This document shows positions 17,690 through 26,660 of a stretch of DNA of 64,000 nucleotides, one piece after another. The translations under genes were made by a program, and so were the position numbers. The DNA is taken from the NCBI RefSeq assembly GCF_900176375.1, contig NZ_FWYF01000003.1, forward strand, positions 806,001 through 870,000. Reading direction: 5' to 3'. The notes below the pieces were generated by a model. The model ran no database searches. It was given only the letters and a program-made list of their open reading frames with translations, and was not told the DNA's origin. Source of the DNA: Reichenbachiella faecimaris. GTDB lineage: Bacteria > Bacteroidota > Bacteroidia > Cytophagales > Cyclobacteriaceae. How positions within the stretch are numbered: the stretch's first letter is position 1; every line of letters begins with the position of its first letter.

Positions 17690-19012
17690 TTAATTGTCTT
17701 TGACTTTTAGGTTGAGCAAACCTGCGATGATAAAAGCAACACCACTGGTGACTAATGCAAATACGGGATTTCCGTCATAAAGATACTTCACTAATGGACC
17801 ACCAATCAATGCATTGATGATTTGTGGTATCACAATAAAAAAATTGAAAATGCCCATATATACACCCATCTTATGTGCAGGAATTGATCCGACCAACATG
17901 GCATAGGGCATGGCTAAAATACTAGCCCATGAGATGCCAATCAATGTCATAGAAAATATTAGATAGGATGGATCTGGGATCAAGTAGATACTTAATAAGC
18001 CGCATCCACCTAGGATGAGCGAATAAGTATGCGTGGCCTTTCTTCCTACTTTTTTAGCAATGGCGGGTAGGAAAAAGGCATAAATGGCTGAAACACCATT
18101 GTAGACACCAAATAGGATGCCTACCCAGTCGCCAGCATCCTGATACATTTTAGAGGAATGATCTGATAGTGGCAAACCATATACATGGTGTGCTATGGCA
18201 GGTGTAGCATACACCCACATACCAAACAGGCCAAACCAAGAAAAGAACTGAACCCAGCTCAATTGCTTCATGGTAAAGGGCATGTTTTTGAAATCTGTAA
18301 AAATATTGAGCAGTCCTTTGTCCTCTGTAGGAGCTTCTTTATTTGCATCAGAAAAATTGGCCAACTCTTCTGGCGAATATTCTTTAGTAGTTAGAATAGT
18401 GATCATGATACACCCTACTAAAGTCAGTGCGCCTATTACAAAGGAAAGAATCAAATTGTAAGGTACTTCTCCTGCTGTTGCTTCGTTTGATACATCAAAC
18501 CAATTGCTAAGCACATAGGGCAACCAAGAGCCCACCACAGCGCCAAGACCAATCAATATGGTCTGAACACTAAATCCTAAAGTTCGCTGATCAGCTGGCA
18601 TCATGTCTGCAACAAGTGCGCGAAACGGTTCCATGGCGATATTGAACGAAGCATCCATAATCATCAACATCCCAGCCCCAATCCACAAGGCCGGAAAGAC
18701 GGCCGTGAGCGCTCCAGCGTTAGGCATGGCTATCAGACCAATGGCGGCCAGTACAGCTCCTGTTAAAAAGAAAGGCTTTCTACGACCCATTTTGGTCCAG
18801 GTCTTGTCACTATAGTGGCCTACAATAGGCTGCACAATTAAGCCCATCAGTGGAGCCACAATCCAAAACCAAGAAAGCTCATGCACATCTGCTCCAAATA
18901 TTTGCAGGATTCTACTGGCATTGGCATTTTGCAGGGCAAAGCCCATCTGAATACCCAGAAATCCAAAGCTCAGATTCCATACTTCCCAAAAGCTTAATTG
19001 TCGTTTTTCCAT
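17690..19012 (-). CDS. MFS sugar transporter (SLC45/maltose-type)
   Basis: A 440-residue, 12-segment major facilitator, most like the SLC45/GPH-like maltose permeases found in Bacteroidetes alpha-glucan loci. The MFS A-motif equivalent reads GHYSDKTWTKMGRRKP (about residues 63-78). The opening WEVWNLSFGFLGIQMGFALQNAN is typical of this group. I place the start at the ATG at 19012, which shares one base with the stop of the upstream GH13 (TGATG). A TTG three bases earlier is less likely. It probably imports maltose or short maltodextrins across the inner membrane. It is the last gene of the operon and is followed by a strong terminator. Confidence 0.92.
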   Translation of the reverse strand: MEKRQLSFWEVWNLSFGFLGIQMGFALQNANASRILQIFGADVHELSWFWIVAPLMGLIVQPIVGHYSDKTWTKMGRRKPFFLTGAVLAAIGLIAMPNAGALTAVFPALWIGAGMLMIMDASFNIAMEPFRALVADMMPADQRTLGFSVQTILIGLGAVVGSWLPYVLSNWFDVSNEATAGEVPYNLILSFVIGALTLVGCIMITILTTKEYSPEELANFSDANKEAPTEDKGLLNIFTDFKNMPFTMKQLSWVQFFSWFGLFGMWVYATPAIAHHVYGLPLSDHSSKMYQDAGDWVGILFGVYNGVSAIYAFFLPAIAKKVGRKATHTYSLILGGCGLLSIYLIPDPSYLIFSMTLIGISWASILAMPYAMLVGSIPAHKMGVYMGIFNFFIVIPQIINALIGGPLVKYLYDGNPVFALVTSGVAFIIAGLLNLKVKDN

Positions 19013-20373
19013 CAATTATTTTTCTCAAAAATTAAATACTGCCATGGCTCCATTTCGAGTGGCTGCTCAGTAGCTAAAGTAAACGACTTGTTGCTAAATG
19101 CATCTGTATAAGCACCTGCAGCAGATGCGTCCGTTAGATTGAATATCTGTTTTTCGTCTGACATATTGATTAATCCAATCACTCGATTGCCATGCTTCTC
19201 TCTACTGAATGCATAAATCCATTCGTCAGCATTGATTCGCTTGGGCATGCCGCCAAAGCCGCCATTCCAAAGTGCTTGGTTGTCTTTTTTCAACTGCACC
19301 AATTTTTGATAGAAAGGGGTAAGGAGCTTTGGGTCTTCCCAATTGATTGTATCTTTTTCGAAGAAAAGTAAACGCTTATCCAGACCTACTTCCTGACCAC
19401 TATAGATCATAGGAAAACCATAAGCCGTGAAAATAAAAGTGGCAAAAGCCTGATGTCCTTCTCCATATCTTTCAAAGACTGTGCCTGCCCATGAGTTTTC
19501 ATCATGGTTGGTGGTGATAGTCATTCTAAAAGGATTTTTTCCATAAAGGGCTAAGTCTTTATTGATGAATTCATTAATGTCATGGGCTGTTTTTTCGCCT
19601 TTGGCTACGTGCTCTGTCAAGTGCAGGAGTTCCCAAGAGTAAGAAGCATGAAAATTGGCGTGAAGCCTGGCTTCATCCCATTCGGCCAGCCAAAACAGAT
19701 CTTTGATTGGGTCTAAGGCTGTTCTGGCCTCTTCCCAGAAGTAGAGTGGAATTTCATGTGCGGCATGGTCGCATCTGAAACCATCAATATCAGTTTCGGT
19801 AATCCAAAACTTCATTTCCTTGATCATACTTTTTCTTGTACTTTCATTGGTGTGGTCGAGTAGAGCAATATCCTCCCAATCTGCCTCGTAAGTAATGTTG
19901 CCTAAACTGTCTTTGGCATAATATTCAGGATTGGACTGAATCCATGGGTGATCCCAAGCCGTATGGTTTGGCACCCAATCGAGAATGATCACCATTCCCA
20001 ATTCATGTACTTTGTTCACCAGTGCTTTAAAATCATCCAAAGTCCCAAACTCAGGATTGACTTCAGAGTAATCAGAAATGGAATAATAGCTCCCTAGTGA
20101 TCCTTTTCTTTTTTCCATCCCAATGGGCTGCACGGGCATGATCCAAAGCATTTCTACACCAAGCTCTTTCAATCTTGGTAAATGTTCGGCAAACGCGTTA
20201 ATAGTCCCCTCTGTTGTGTATTGCCTAATATTTACTTCATAAACGGTCATGTCAGCCGCACGCTCAGGAAATGTGACTGCGGGTTCTGCCGTTTTTTGCT
20301 CTGCCTGCTGACAAGCAAAAATGAAGCTGAGGGAAGCCAGAAGGATAATTAATATTACTTGATTTTTTTTCAT
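19012..20373 (-). CDS. Alpha-amylase family (GH13) lipoprotein
   Basis: A 453-residue GH13 glycoside hydrolase, probably anchored on the periplasmic side. The start at 20373 gives a lipoprotein signal with lipobox IFAC (Cys21). The open frame runs 126 nt further upstream but that stretch overlaps GH97 and has no signal. Catalytic regions: region I DWVPNH (about 132-137), region II GFRCDHAAHE with nucleophile D202, region III WLAEWDE with acid/base E231, region IV TTNHDENSW. The (beta/alpha)8 core is short and has no added binding module. Its ATG shares one base with the stop of GH97 (TAATG), and its stop overlaps the MFS start. It should cut imported maltodextrins. Confidence 0.95.
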   Translation of the reverse strand: MKKNQVILIILLASLSFIFACQQAEQKTAEPAVTFPERAADMTVYEVNIRQYTTEGTINAFAEHLPRLKELGVEMLWIMPVQPIGMEKRKGSLGSYYSISDYSEVNPEFGTLDDFKALVNKVHELGMVIILDWVPNHTAWDHPWIQSNPEYYAKDSLGNITYEADWEDIALLDHTNESTRKSMIKEMKFWITETDIDGFRCDHAAHEIPLYFWEEARTALDPIKDLFWLAEWDEARLHANFHASYSWELLHLTEHVAKGEKTAHDINEFINKDLALYGKNPFRMTITTNHDENSWAGTVFERYGEGHQAFATFIFTAYGFPMIYSGQEVGLDKRLLFFEKDTINWEDPKLLTPFYQKLVQLKKDNQALWNGGFGGMPKRINADEWIYAFSREKHGNRVIGLINMSDEKQIFNLTDASAAGAYTDAFSNKSFTLATEQPLEMEPWQYLIFEKNN

Positions 20374-22376
20374 TAGTTCTTTGGATATAAGCTGATGGCT
20401 GCTCCACCACCAGCAGCAAGTTTCATGTCTAAAATAGTAGAAGCATCTACTTCCATTGTATTGATTTGATAAGAAGTAGGATTCTCTACATAATGACAAT
20501 CATCTCCATCTGCATATATAGTGGCCAGATAAGTCACACCTTCCTCAAGGAAATCAAGTGCCAGTTTAAAGGCTCTCGGATTTTCGTCAGTGATTGTTCC
20601 AACAAACCAGTTCTCTGCATTTCTTTCTTGACGAGCAATAGTTACGAAATCGCCAATCTTGCCATCAATTACTTGGGTCGTTTCCCAATCTGTTGGCACT
20701 GCTTTGATGTACTCAAAGGCTGGATGTCCTTCATAATTCTCAGGTAGATCATTTGCCATCATCATGGGTGCATAGATGATGGTATATAGTGCCAATTCTT
20801 TACCAATAGTGGTTTTGACCTGATCAGGGCTGGTTTTGATTTTAATATCAAATACACCTGGCGTATAGTCGAATGGGCCTGACAGTGATCTGGTAAATGG
20901 AATGGTCACAACATGATCAGTTGGGCTACCACCCATGGCATTGTATTCTTGTCCTTTGGCTCCTTCACGAGAGACCATGTTTGGCCAGGTTCTTCTTTTT
21001 CCAGTGTCTTTGATTGGCTCGTGAGCCACAATCATGGTTTTGTGCTTAGCACCCATTTCTATCACACGCTGAAAATGTTGAACGAAGTACTGCCCGTGAT
21101 GGTAAATGCCGTTGGGCAAAGTGTCACCATTTTCTACATATCCGGTTTTCACTGCCTTCATGCCATGATCTTCTAGGAATTGGTAAGCTTCTTCCAGCTG
21201 CTCATCATAATTTTCTGTATCTGCACCCGTTTCGTGATGGCCGATGATATACACCCCTTTTTCGGCGGCATATTTGCTGAGGAATTCAACGTCGTAATCA
21301 GGGTAAGGCTTCGAGAATTCGAACTTGGTACCACCACCCATCCAGTTGCCGTCCCAGCCATAGTTCCAGCCCTCTACCAAGACGCCAGAGAAGCCATTTG
21401 CAGAAGCAAAATCGATATATTTTTTGACGTTTTCTGTGTTGGCAGCATGTTTTGGTCCCTGATGCCAGGTGCCTAAGTTGATAAACATTTCCCACCAAAC
21501 ACCAATGTATTTACCAGGCTTGATCCAAGAGGTATCTTCGATTTTGCTTGGCTCATTCAAGTTCAAAACCATGTAGTTAGTGATTAGATCACCTGGAGAC
21601 TCTCCGATTTGAATGGTTCTCCATGGTGTGCTGAATGGTGCTTTTAAATACGCTTTTACAGGATTGGTTTTGCTGTATGGCACTAAATCACACTTGAGTT
21701 TAGTGCCACCCATATTTTTGACTACCATACTCGGGTAGTCATAGAGGGCTGCCTCATGCATGTGAAAAAACAAACCATTTTTGGCCTCAATAGTCAATGG
21801 CGTGTGTACCATTTCAAATTCCGATAGTGGTGTTTTTTTATATAAATATTCATATCTATTGCCAGCATAAGCTGGAATAGACCAAGCGTCATGATCAGCA
21901 GCCATATTGAAAGTTGTTAGCTCATCCATGATTTCAAACTCACCCAGTTTTTCCTGTTCAGGAAATTCATATCTAAACCCTATGCCATTATCAAATAATC
22001 GAAAGATGACATTCAATTTGATTTGATTGGCATTGACTAATTCTACCTTCAGTTCGTTATAGTTATTGCGAATGAGTCGTTGTTCGCCCCAAGGCTGTTC
22101 CCAGGTTTCGTCAAAAGAGGATGAGCTTGTTTTTGCGATTTCGAACCCACTGCTTAGACTTACATCAGCTCCTAGTTCAAACCCAAGTCTGGAGCTGTCC
22201 AGTATTGCTTTTTCACCATAGTTGACCAAATAACCTGCAGAGCCATCTTCTTCAAGATAAAACTCCATAGAGAGTTTGTCCTCAGGAGAGGATAAGGTTG
22301 TTTGTAATTGTTTGGATTGATCTTGTCCACAGCCGATCAAGTGGATGACGAGTACAAATAGTAATATTTTTTTCAT
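20373..22376 (-). CDS. susB: GH97 alpha-glucosidase, SusB type
   Basis: A 667-residue GH97 enzyme. The signal peptide carries a lipobox (LIGC, Cys16). Inverting SusB-type GH97 enzymes use glutamates, and here E382 (HHETG), E453 (AHEPI) and E477 (GQEYN) fall in the expected motifs. The 24-residue distance between the last two equals that between E508 and E532 of Bacteroides SusB. The retaining GH97 subgroup lacks these, so this one is predicted inverting, releasing glucose from alpha-glucans in the periplasm and needing calcium. It begins 10 nt after GH31 and its stop overlaps the GH13 start, so it is within one operon. Confidence 0.96.
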   Translation of the reverse strand: MKKILLFVLVIHLIGCGQDQSKQLQTTLSSPEDKLSMEFYLEEDGSAGYLVNYGEKAILDSSRLGFELGADVSLSSGFEIAKTSSSSFDETWEQPWGEQRLIRNNYNELKVELVNANQIKLNVIFRLFDNGIGFRYEFPEQEKLGEFEIMDELTTFNMAADHDAWSIPAYAGNRYEYLYKKTPLSEFEMVHTPLTIEAKNGLFFHMHEAALYDYPSMVVKNMGGTKLKCDLVPYSKTNPVKAYLKAPFSTPWRTIQIGESPGDLITNYMVLNLNEPSKIEDTSWIKPGKYIGVWWEMFINLGTWHQGPKHAANTENVKKYIDFASANGFSGVLVEGWNYGWDGNWMGGGTKFEFSKPYPDYDVEFLSKYAAEKGVYIIGHHETGADTENYDEQLEEAYQFLEDHGMKAVKTGYVENGDTLPNGIYHHGQYFVQHFQRVIEMGAKHKTMIVAHEPIKDTGKRRTWPNMVSREGAKGQEYNAMGGSPTDHVVTIPFTRSLSGPFDYTPGVFDIKIKTSPDQVKTTIGKELALYTIIYAPMMMANDLPENYEGHPAFEYIKAVPTDWETTQVIDGKIGDFVTIARQERNAENWFVGTITDENPRAFKLALDFLEEGVTYLATIYADGDDCHYVENPTSYQINTMEVDASTILDMKLAAGGGAAISLYPKN

Positions 22377-22386
22377 ATTGAGATTC

Positions 22387-24804
22387 TTATTTCCAATTTA
22401 TTGAAAACTCTTCGTTTTTCAGTTTGAATGTAGTGTGTGGTAGGTTTGTGATTTTGTAGTCTTCTCTTCGCGAATTATCAATAGGGTCGAAATTAGAAAG
22501 AGGTGAAATGAAATGATAATCTTCCTGCTCAATCTCCACTGATTTGAGTTCAATAGTTTCAAAGCCATGAAAATACAACTTTACCTCAGTGAAACAGCTT
22601 TTAAAGGTGCCCTGTGATTTACTGAAGTCCAACTGATTGCCTTTTGGTTGGTAAGTGATGGTTCGTTTGTAAAATTCACCTGATTCGAATGCATAGGAAT
22701 CGCCATCATCTTCATAATATACAAAGCTGCAGGGTTCCTTTCCTTTGTATAGGTGTATCTCTAACTGGTCAGCAGGCTTTTCCTGAAGGCTGTACACCTG
22801 AGACTGCACGGGGATGATTGACGAAGATTTTGCAAATACGGGTAGTTTTTCTACTGGGCATTCAACCAAGGTTTCTTTATTCCCCATATATTTAGTATCT
22901 GTAAATAAATCATACCATTCACCTGCTGGGAAATATATTTTTTCTATTTCCTTTTCACTAGACACAGGAGTAACCAGGATAGAATCGCCAAATAAAAATT
23001 CATTTTCATACGCTTCATTGTAGATATTCTCATCATGCGTGTAATCAATGGCTAGCGAACGATTCACAGGGGTGCCGCTCTCGCTGGCTTCGAAGAACAT
23101 GGAATAAACATACGGCATCAATCGATAACGCAGGCTGATATAATTTCTTGAAATCTCTTCAGTATGTTCTCCATGAGTCCATGGTTCACTTGACTTTGTG
23201 TTTACATTGGAATGACCCCTGAAGAATGGTGTAAAAGCGGCCATAGAAATCCACCTTGCAAATAGATTTTCGGAAGCATTGCCGATAAACCCTCCTGCAT
23301 CAAATCCAGCAAATGGTATGCCTGACAGCCCCATGCTGTTGAGCATACGCATGCCAAGAAGCATGTGCTCATCTGAGGCTACATTGTCGCCAGTCCATAC
23401 GGCCGCATACTTTTGTATACCTGCAAATCCTGCTCGGGTTAAATTGAATGGTCGTTTTCCTTTTAAGTTTTTTCTTGCACCTTCCCAAGTGCTTTTGGCC
23501 ATCATCAGGCCGTAGATATTTCTTGCACTTCGAGTGGAGCCTTTGTCGCCATCAAAATCAAACTCGATCAATTCAGGTAAAGACTGCCCCCAGGTTGCAA
23601 TTTCATTCATGTCATTCCAAAAACCTTCAATGCCAATGTCACTATAGGACTTCAGCTGGTTGGTCCACCAATCTCTGGTTTCTGGTTTAGTAAAGTCAGG
23701 AAAATGACACCAGCCTGGCCAAACCTCTCCTTCATAGTTGCTACCATCAGGGTATTTGATAAATACGTCTTTGTTTATTCCATCTTCATAGGCATGGTAG
23801 CCTTCTTCCACTTTTATACCAGGGTCACACATGACGACTACTTTGAAACCAAGGGCTTTCAGCTTTTCAATCATGGTTTCCGGGCAAGGAAACCTTTCTT
23901 TGTCCCAAGTAAATATTTTGTACTTTTCCATGTAATGGATGTCCAGTACAATGACATCCGCGGGGATTTCTTTGTCTCGGAAGGTTTGGGCTGTATTAAG
24001 AACTTCTGCCTCTGGGTAGTAGCTGTAGCGACACTGCTGGTAACCAAGAGACCATTTTGGAGGCAAGCTCATTTTTCCCGTAATGCGACTATATGCCCCT
24101 ATAATTTCGTTGACTGAATCATGATGGATGAAGAAGTAATCCATATCTCCAGCATCAGCTGAAAAACTAGAGAAGCGATTGTTTGAAGCACCAAAATTGA
24201 AGTGTGATTTGTACGAATTGTTGAGGTAGATGCCATAAGACATGCCACTATGGATGCCTATATAGAAGGGAATAGAGCAGTAGAGTGGATCAGTTTCCTT
24301 TCCATAGCCAAAATGATCAGTATTCCAGTTTTGGTAGCCTCTACCTTTCTTGTTGAGCGGACCAGTTTTTTCGCCAAGCCCGATAAATTTTTCGTTAGGT
24401 TGTAGTTTTTTGTAGGTAGTGACTTGCTCCCCAATCCAAGAGGTACCAAAAGAAGCGTCATCTTCATTTATGATTTCGCCTTTTTCATTTCTGAACACAA
24501 TCCTGAAGGGAGCCTTCATAATGGATACCTCTACCTTTCCCGTAGAGATAATGATGCTGTCTTCTTTTTCTAAGAAGTCTATAGACTTTTGGCTGATGTT
24601 GTTATCCAGCGCGTAATGGAAATTTTCAAATTTCTCCTTCTTGGAAATCCTAACACGGACTATTCCTTCTTCATATACTTCAAGGCATATATTTTCGGAT
24701 TCGGTACGGCCATAGAAGCCGTAAGTGTCCAGCTGATAAGATAATAACGACCCTCGAACAAGTGTTCCGTTGGCAGTTATGTTTTTTCTCTCTTCAACAA
24801 TCAT
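22387..24804 (-). CDS. GH31 alpha-glucosidase
   Basis: An 805-residue GH31 retaining alpha-glucosidase. The nucleophile is D398 in GFWNDMNE and the acid/base is D473 in VWTGDNVASDEH. The N-terminal beta-sandwich (about 20-240), the (beta/alpha)8 barrel (about 245-590) and the C-terminal beta domains are all present. No signal peptide is visible, so it is probably cytoplasmic, degrading what the MFS protein brings in. It is the first gene of the minus-strand operon. Upstream, between it and the LacI gene, are a shared 38-bp element (24836-24873) and an operator-like site (24979-24988). Confidence 0.95.
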   Translation of the reverse strand: MIVEERKNITANGTLVRGSLLSYQLDTYGFYGRTESENICLEVYEEGIVRVRISKKEKFENFHYALDNNISQKSIDFLEKEDSIIISTGKVEVSIMKAPFRIVFRNEKGEIINEDDASFGTSWIGEQVTTYKKLQPNEKFIGLGEKTGPLNKKGRGYQNWNTDHFGYGKETDPLYCSIPFYIGIHSGMSYGIYLNNSYKSHFNFGASNNRFSSFSADAGDMDYFFIHHDSVNEIIGAYSRITGKMSLPPKWSLGYQQCRYSYYPEAEVLNTAQTFRDKEIPADVIVLDIHYMEKYKIFTWDKERFPCPETMIEKLKALGFKVVVMCDPGIKVEEGYHAYEDGINKDVFIKYPDGSNYEGEVWPGWCHFPDFTKPETRDWWTNQLKSYSDIGIEGFWNDMNEIATWGQSLPELIEFDFDGDKGSTRSARNIYGLMMAKSTWEGARKNLKGKRPFNLTRAGFAGIQKYAAVWTGDNVASDEHMLLGMRMLNSMGLSGIPFAGFDAGGFIGNASENLFARWISMAAFTPFFRGHSNVNTKSSEPWTHGEHTEEISRNYISLRYRLMPYVYSMFFEASESGTPVNRSLAIDYTHDENIYNEAYENEFLFGDSILVTPVSSEKEIEKIYFPAGEWYDLFTDTKYMGNKETLVECPVEKLPVFAKSSSIIPVQSQVYSLQEKPADQLEIHLYKGKEPCSFVYYEDDGDSYAFESGEFYKRTITYQPKGNQLDFSKSQGTFKSCFTEVKLYFHGFETIELKSVEIEQEDYHFISPLSNFDPIDNSRREDYKITNLPHTTFKLKNEEFSINWK

Positions 24805-24835
24805 AAAGCAATTATATCTTCTATAAGAGCATGAA

Positions 24836-24873
24836 AGATGTTTTCCGAAGAGGACACGAAATGTTTCAAAAAG
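24836..24873. promoter_or_regulatory. Shared element copy A, upstream of GH31
   Basis: The stretch around CGAAGAGGACACGAAATG reappears upstream of susC at 26574-26611 as CGAAGAGGACGAGATG with similar flanks (AGATGTTTT before, AAAGC after). Here it lies 32-69 nt ahead of the GH31 start. The two copies point in opposite directions relative to their genes, which favours a DNA-binding site over an RNA element. No known consensus matches. Confidence 0.6.
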
Positions 24874-24974
24874 CTTTTAAAGCTAGACCCATTTAAGCGT
24901 CATTTACAAATGTGACAGTGAACTAAAATGAATGTAAAATTTGATTTGGGGCTATTATGAGGGATTTTGCTCCT

Positions 24975-24992
24975 TTTCAATCGTTTGCAGAG
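24975..24992. promoter_or_regulatory. Operator-like site AATCGTTTGC, upstream of GH31 operon
   Basis: CAATCGTTTG (24978-24987) is a near-palindrome with a central CG, as LacI-family operators have, and shares the 10-mer AATCGTTTGC (24979-24988) with two sites before susC. It lies about 175 nt upstream of the GH31 start and 18 nt past the LacI stop. Confidence 0.7.
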
Positions 24993-25005
24993 AAAAGTGA
25001 AAAAA

Positions 25006-26028
25006 TTAGCTGCGCTTGGAGGATTTTCTGATAATGAGGTCTGTTTTCAGTACTTGTCGTATAGGTTGCTCTCTGAGTTCTTTGTCTTTGAGTTCAGCAA
25101 TCAGTCGCTTGGCAGCGGCTCTCCCCATATCTACACCAGGTTGGGCTACAGTAGTCAGCTGAGGCTCGATCAAAGATGAAAACTGCCAGTTGCTGAAGCC
25201 AACAAGGGCGATATCTTTTGGAATCTCTAATCCAGCTTCTTTGATTGCTTTCATTGCGCCCATGGCTGCAGTATCATTTGTGCAAAATACTGCGTCTGGA
25301 GGGGTGGGAAGGTCTAAGAGTCGTTGCATGGCATGAAATCCTTCTTCCAAATTGCCTTTAAAGCAAGGCAGGATGTAGTCAGGATTTACTTTCATATTGT
25401 TTTTTCTCAATGTGTCTTCATAACCTCTCTTGCGTTCAGCCCCGATCGTTAAATTGTCAGGGCCAGCCAGATGAGCGATACGTTCACTTTTTTGGTTAAT
25501 CAGATGTTGAGTGGCCATGGCCGCGCCATCGTAGTCGTCGACTACTATTTTACTCACGTTGAGCTCATCTGTCTCTCTATCGAATAGCACCAGAGGGATT
25601 TTTTTAGACACCTCCTGAAAATGCTCAAAGTTTTGCGTTTCTTTTGAGAAGGATACGATCAAGCCATCTATTCGCTGATTGAGCAAGGCTTTTGTGTCCT
25701 TTACCTCACGCTCATAGGATTCACTGGTTTGGCAAAACATGACCGTGTACCCTGCTTTGTATGCTACCTCTTCAATACCTGAAATCACTGTTGAAAAGAA
25801 GAAATGAACGATCTCAGGGATGATTACGCCAATCGTGTTGGTCTTTTGGCTACGCAAGTTTTGGGCGACTACATTTGGCTCGTAGTTCAGTTTTTTTGCT
25901 AGATCGTTGACTTCTTTCTTGGTCTCAGGACTAATGTCAGGATGATCATTCAAGGCACGAGAGACTGTAGAGGGTGATATGCCCAATGTTTTGGCCAGAT
26001 CCTTAATCGTAACTTGACTGCTTTTCAT
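25006..26028 (-). CDS. LacI-family transcriptional regulator of the glucan locus
   Basis: A 340-residue LacI/GalR-family regulator. The helix-turn-helix is at residues 6-40 (VTIKDLAKTLGISPSTVSRALN, quoted only in part, residues 7-27). The hinge helix YEPNVVAQNLRS and the linker KTNTIGVIIPEIVHFF follow, then a type-1 binding fold for a sugar effector, with FDRETDE and VGFSNWQFSSLIEPQLTTV segments (parts of 150-310). It sits between the two arms of the alpha-glucan locus, and the same operator-like 10-mer occurs before both, so it very probably controls both. In Bacteroides the corresponding regulator is the unrelated SusR; a LacI regulator here is the alternative arrangement. Effector probably a maltodextrin, inferred. 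Confidence 0.93.
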   Translation of the reverse strand: MKSSQVTIKDLAKTLGISPSTVSRALNDHPDISPETKKEVNDLAKKLNYEPNVVAQNLRSQKTNTIGVIIPEIVHFFFSTVISGIEEVAYKAGYTVMFCQTSESYEREVKDTKALLNQRIDGLIVSFSKETQNFEHFQEVSKKIPLVLFDRETDELNVSKIVVDDYDGAAMATQHLINQKSERIAHLAGPDNLTIGAERKRGYEDTLRKNNMKVNPDYILPCFKGNLEEGFHAMQRLLDLPTPPDAVFCTNDTAAMGAMKAIKEAGLEIPKDIALVGFSNWQFSSLIEPQLTTVAQPGVDMGRAAAKRLIAELKDKELREQPIRQVLKTDLIIRKSSKRS

Positions 26029-26370
26029 TCTCTAATGCTTTATTTTTGTGATGATTCCCTGCTAATCTAAACTACTTTTTGCGGGAGTTTGAAATACTCA
26101 GGTTTAATCAAGGCCAACTTGTGGCACTTAAAACAATCATCTGGTGTTAAACCTAGTGTATAATCTTTCAATTCCCAATTACCTAATCTAAACTAATTCG
26201 TTTTTCTTAAAGATTAGATTAAAGTTTAGAATCCAACCTACACGATACTGAGTTTGGTTAATTATTACAATAGTACAATTTGTTGCTTGTTTTTTGTTTG
26301 GCTTTGTCGGTTTTAGTTGAAATGGGGCTATGATTTGGATAACAAATAAATAATGAAAAAAAAATGTCTT

Positions 26371-26398
26371 CCGAAATCGTTTGCGGAATCGTTTGCAT
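26371..26398. promoter_or_regulatory. Tandem operator-like sites before susC
   Basis: AATCGTTTGC occurs at 26375-26384 and again at 26387-26396, 12 bp apart. The first lies in a 16-bp near-palindrome (26371-26386, 12 of 16 positions symmetric) centred on CG, as in LacI-family operators. The second is less symmetric. They are about 265-290 nt upstream of the susC start. Confidence 0.7.
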
Positions 26399-26573
26399 GC
26401 GAAAAGGCATGAAAAAAACTGTGATTATGAGTTGTATTCTATGTTTTTAGGTTTATTATTGAATATGCAAGAACGAAGAAAAGTTGATGAATTCCTTATT
26501 ATACTGGGTAGTCGGCAGCATATGAAACGGTTTTGCAAGAAGTTAACATTAATTAATTATTAGCGCTTGAATT

Positions 26574-26611
26574 AGATGTTTTTTTCGAAGAGGACGAGAT
26601 GTTCAGAAAGC
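26574..26611. promoter_or_regulatory. Shared element copy B, upstream of susC
   Basis: Second copy of the element described at 24836-24873. The core CGAAGAGGAC is identical, and AGATGTTTT, ATGTT and AAAGC flanks are shared with small gaps. It is 50-87 nt upstream of the susC start, a similar distance to copy A from GH31. Confidence 0.6.
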
Positions 26612-26660
26612 AAATCTTAGAAAAGTACAATTAACAAAACTCGTAATTAATTAAAACACT

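Larger units (their letters stand above)
26029..26660. promoter_or_regulatory. 632-nt regulatory region between LacI gene and susC
   Basis: This divergent gap has no supported gene; a 60-codon frame at 26381-26563 lacks any motif. From left to right it holds: CTAATCTAAACTA at 26062-26074 and again at 26183-26195; inverted partners AGATTAG (26211-26217) and AGTTTAG (26223-26229) just after the second copy; two operator-like AATCGTTTGC sites at 26375 and 26387; and a 38-bp element at 26574-26611 that is shared with the GH31 promoter. It should contain the promoters of the LacI gene and of the susC operon, with a long leader on the susC side. Confidence 0.65.

Noticed and set aside
20374-20499. 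N-terminal extension of the GH13 lipoprotein frame
   Set aside because: These 42 codons overlap the GH97 gene and have no signal; the ATG at 20373 gives a proper lipoprotein signal.
23704-24117. 137-codon open frame antisense to GH31
   Set aside because: It lies wholly inside a well-supported GH31 gene on the other strand, and its protein has no motif or signal.
26381-26563. 60-codon frame in the susC promoter region
   Set aside because: No family features, very basic, and it covers the operator sites; more likely leader DNA.
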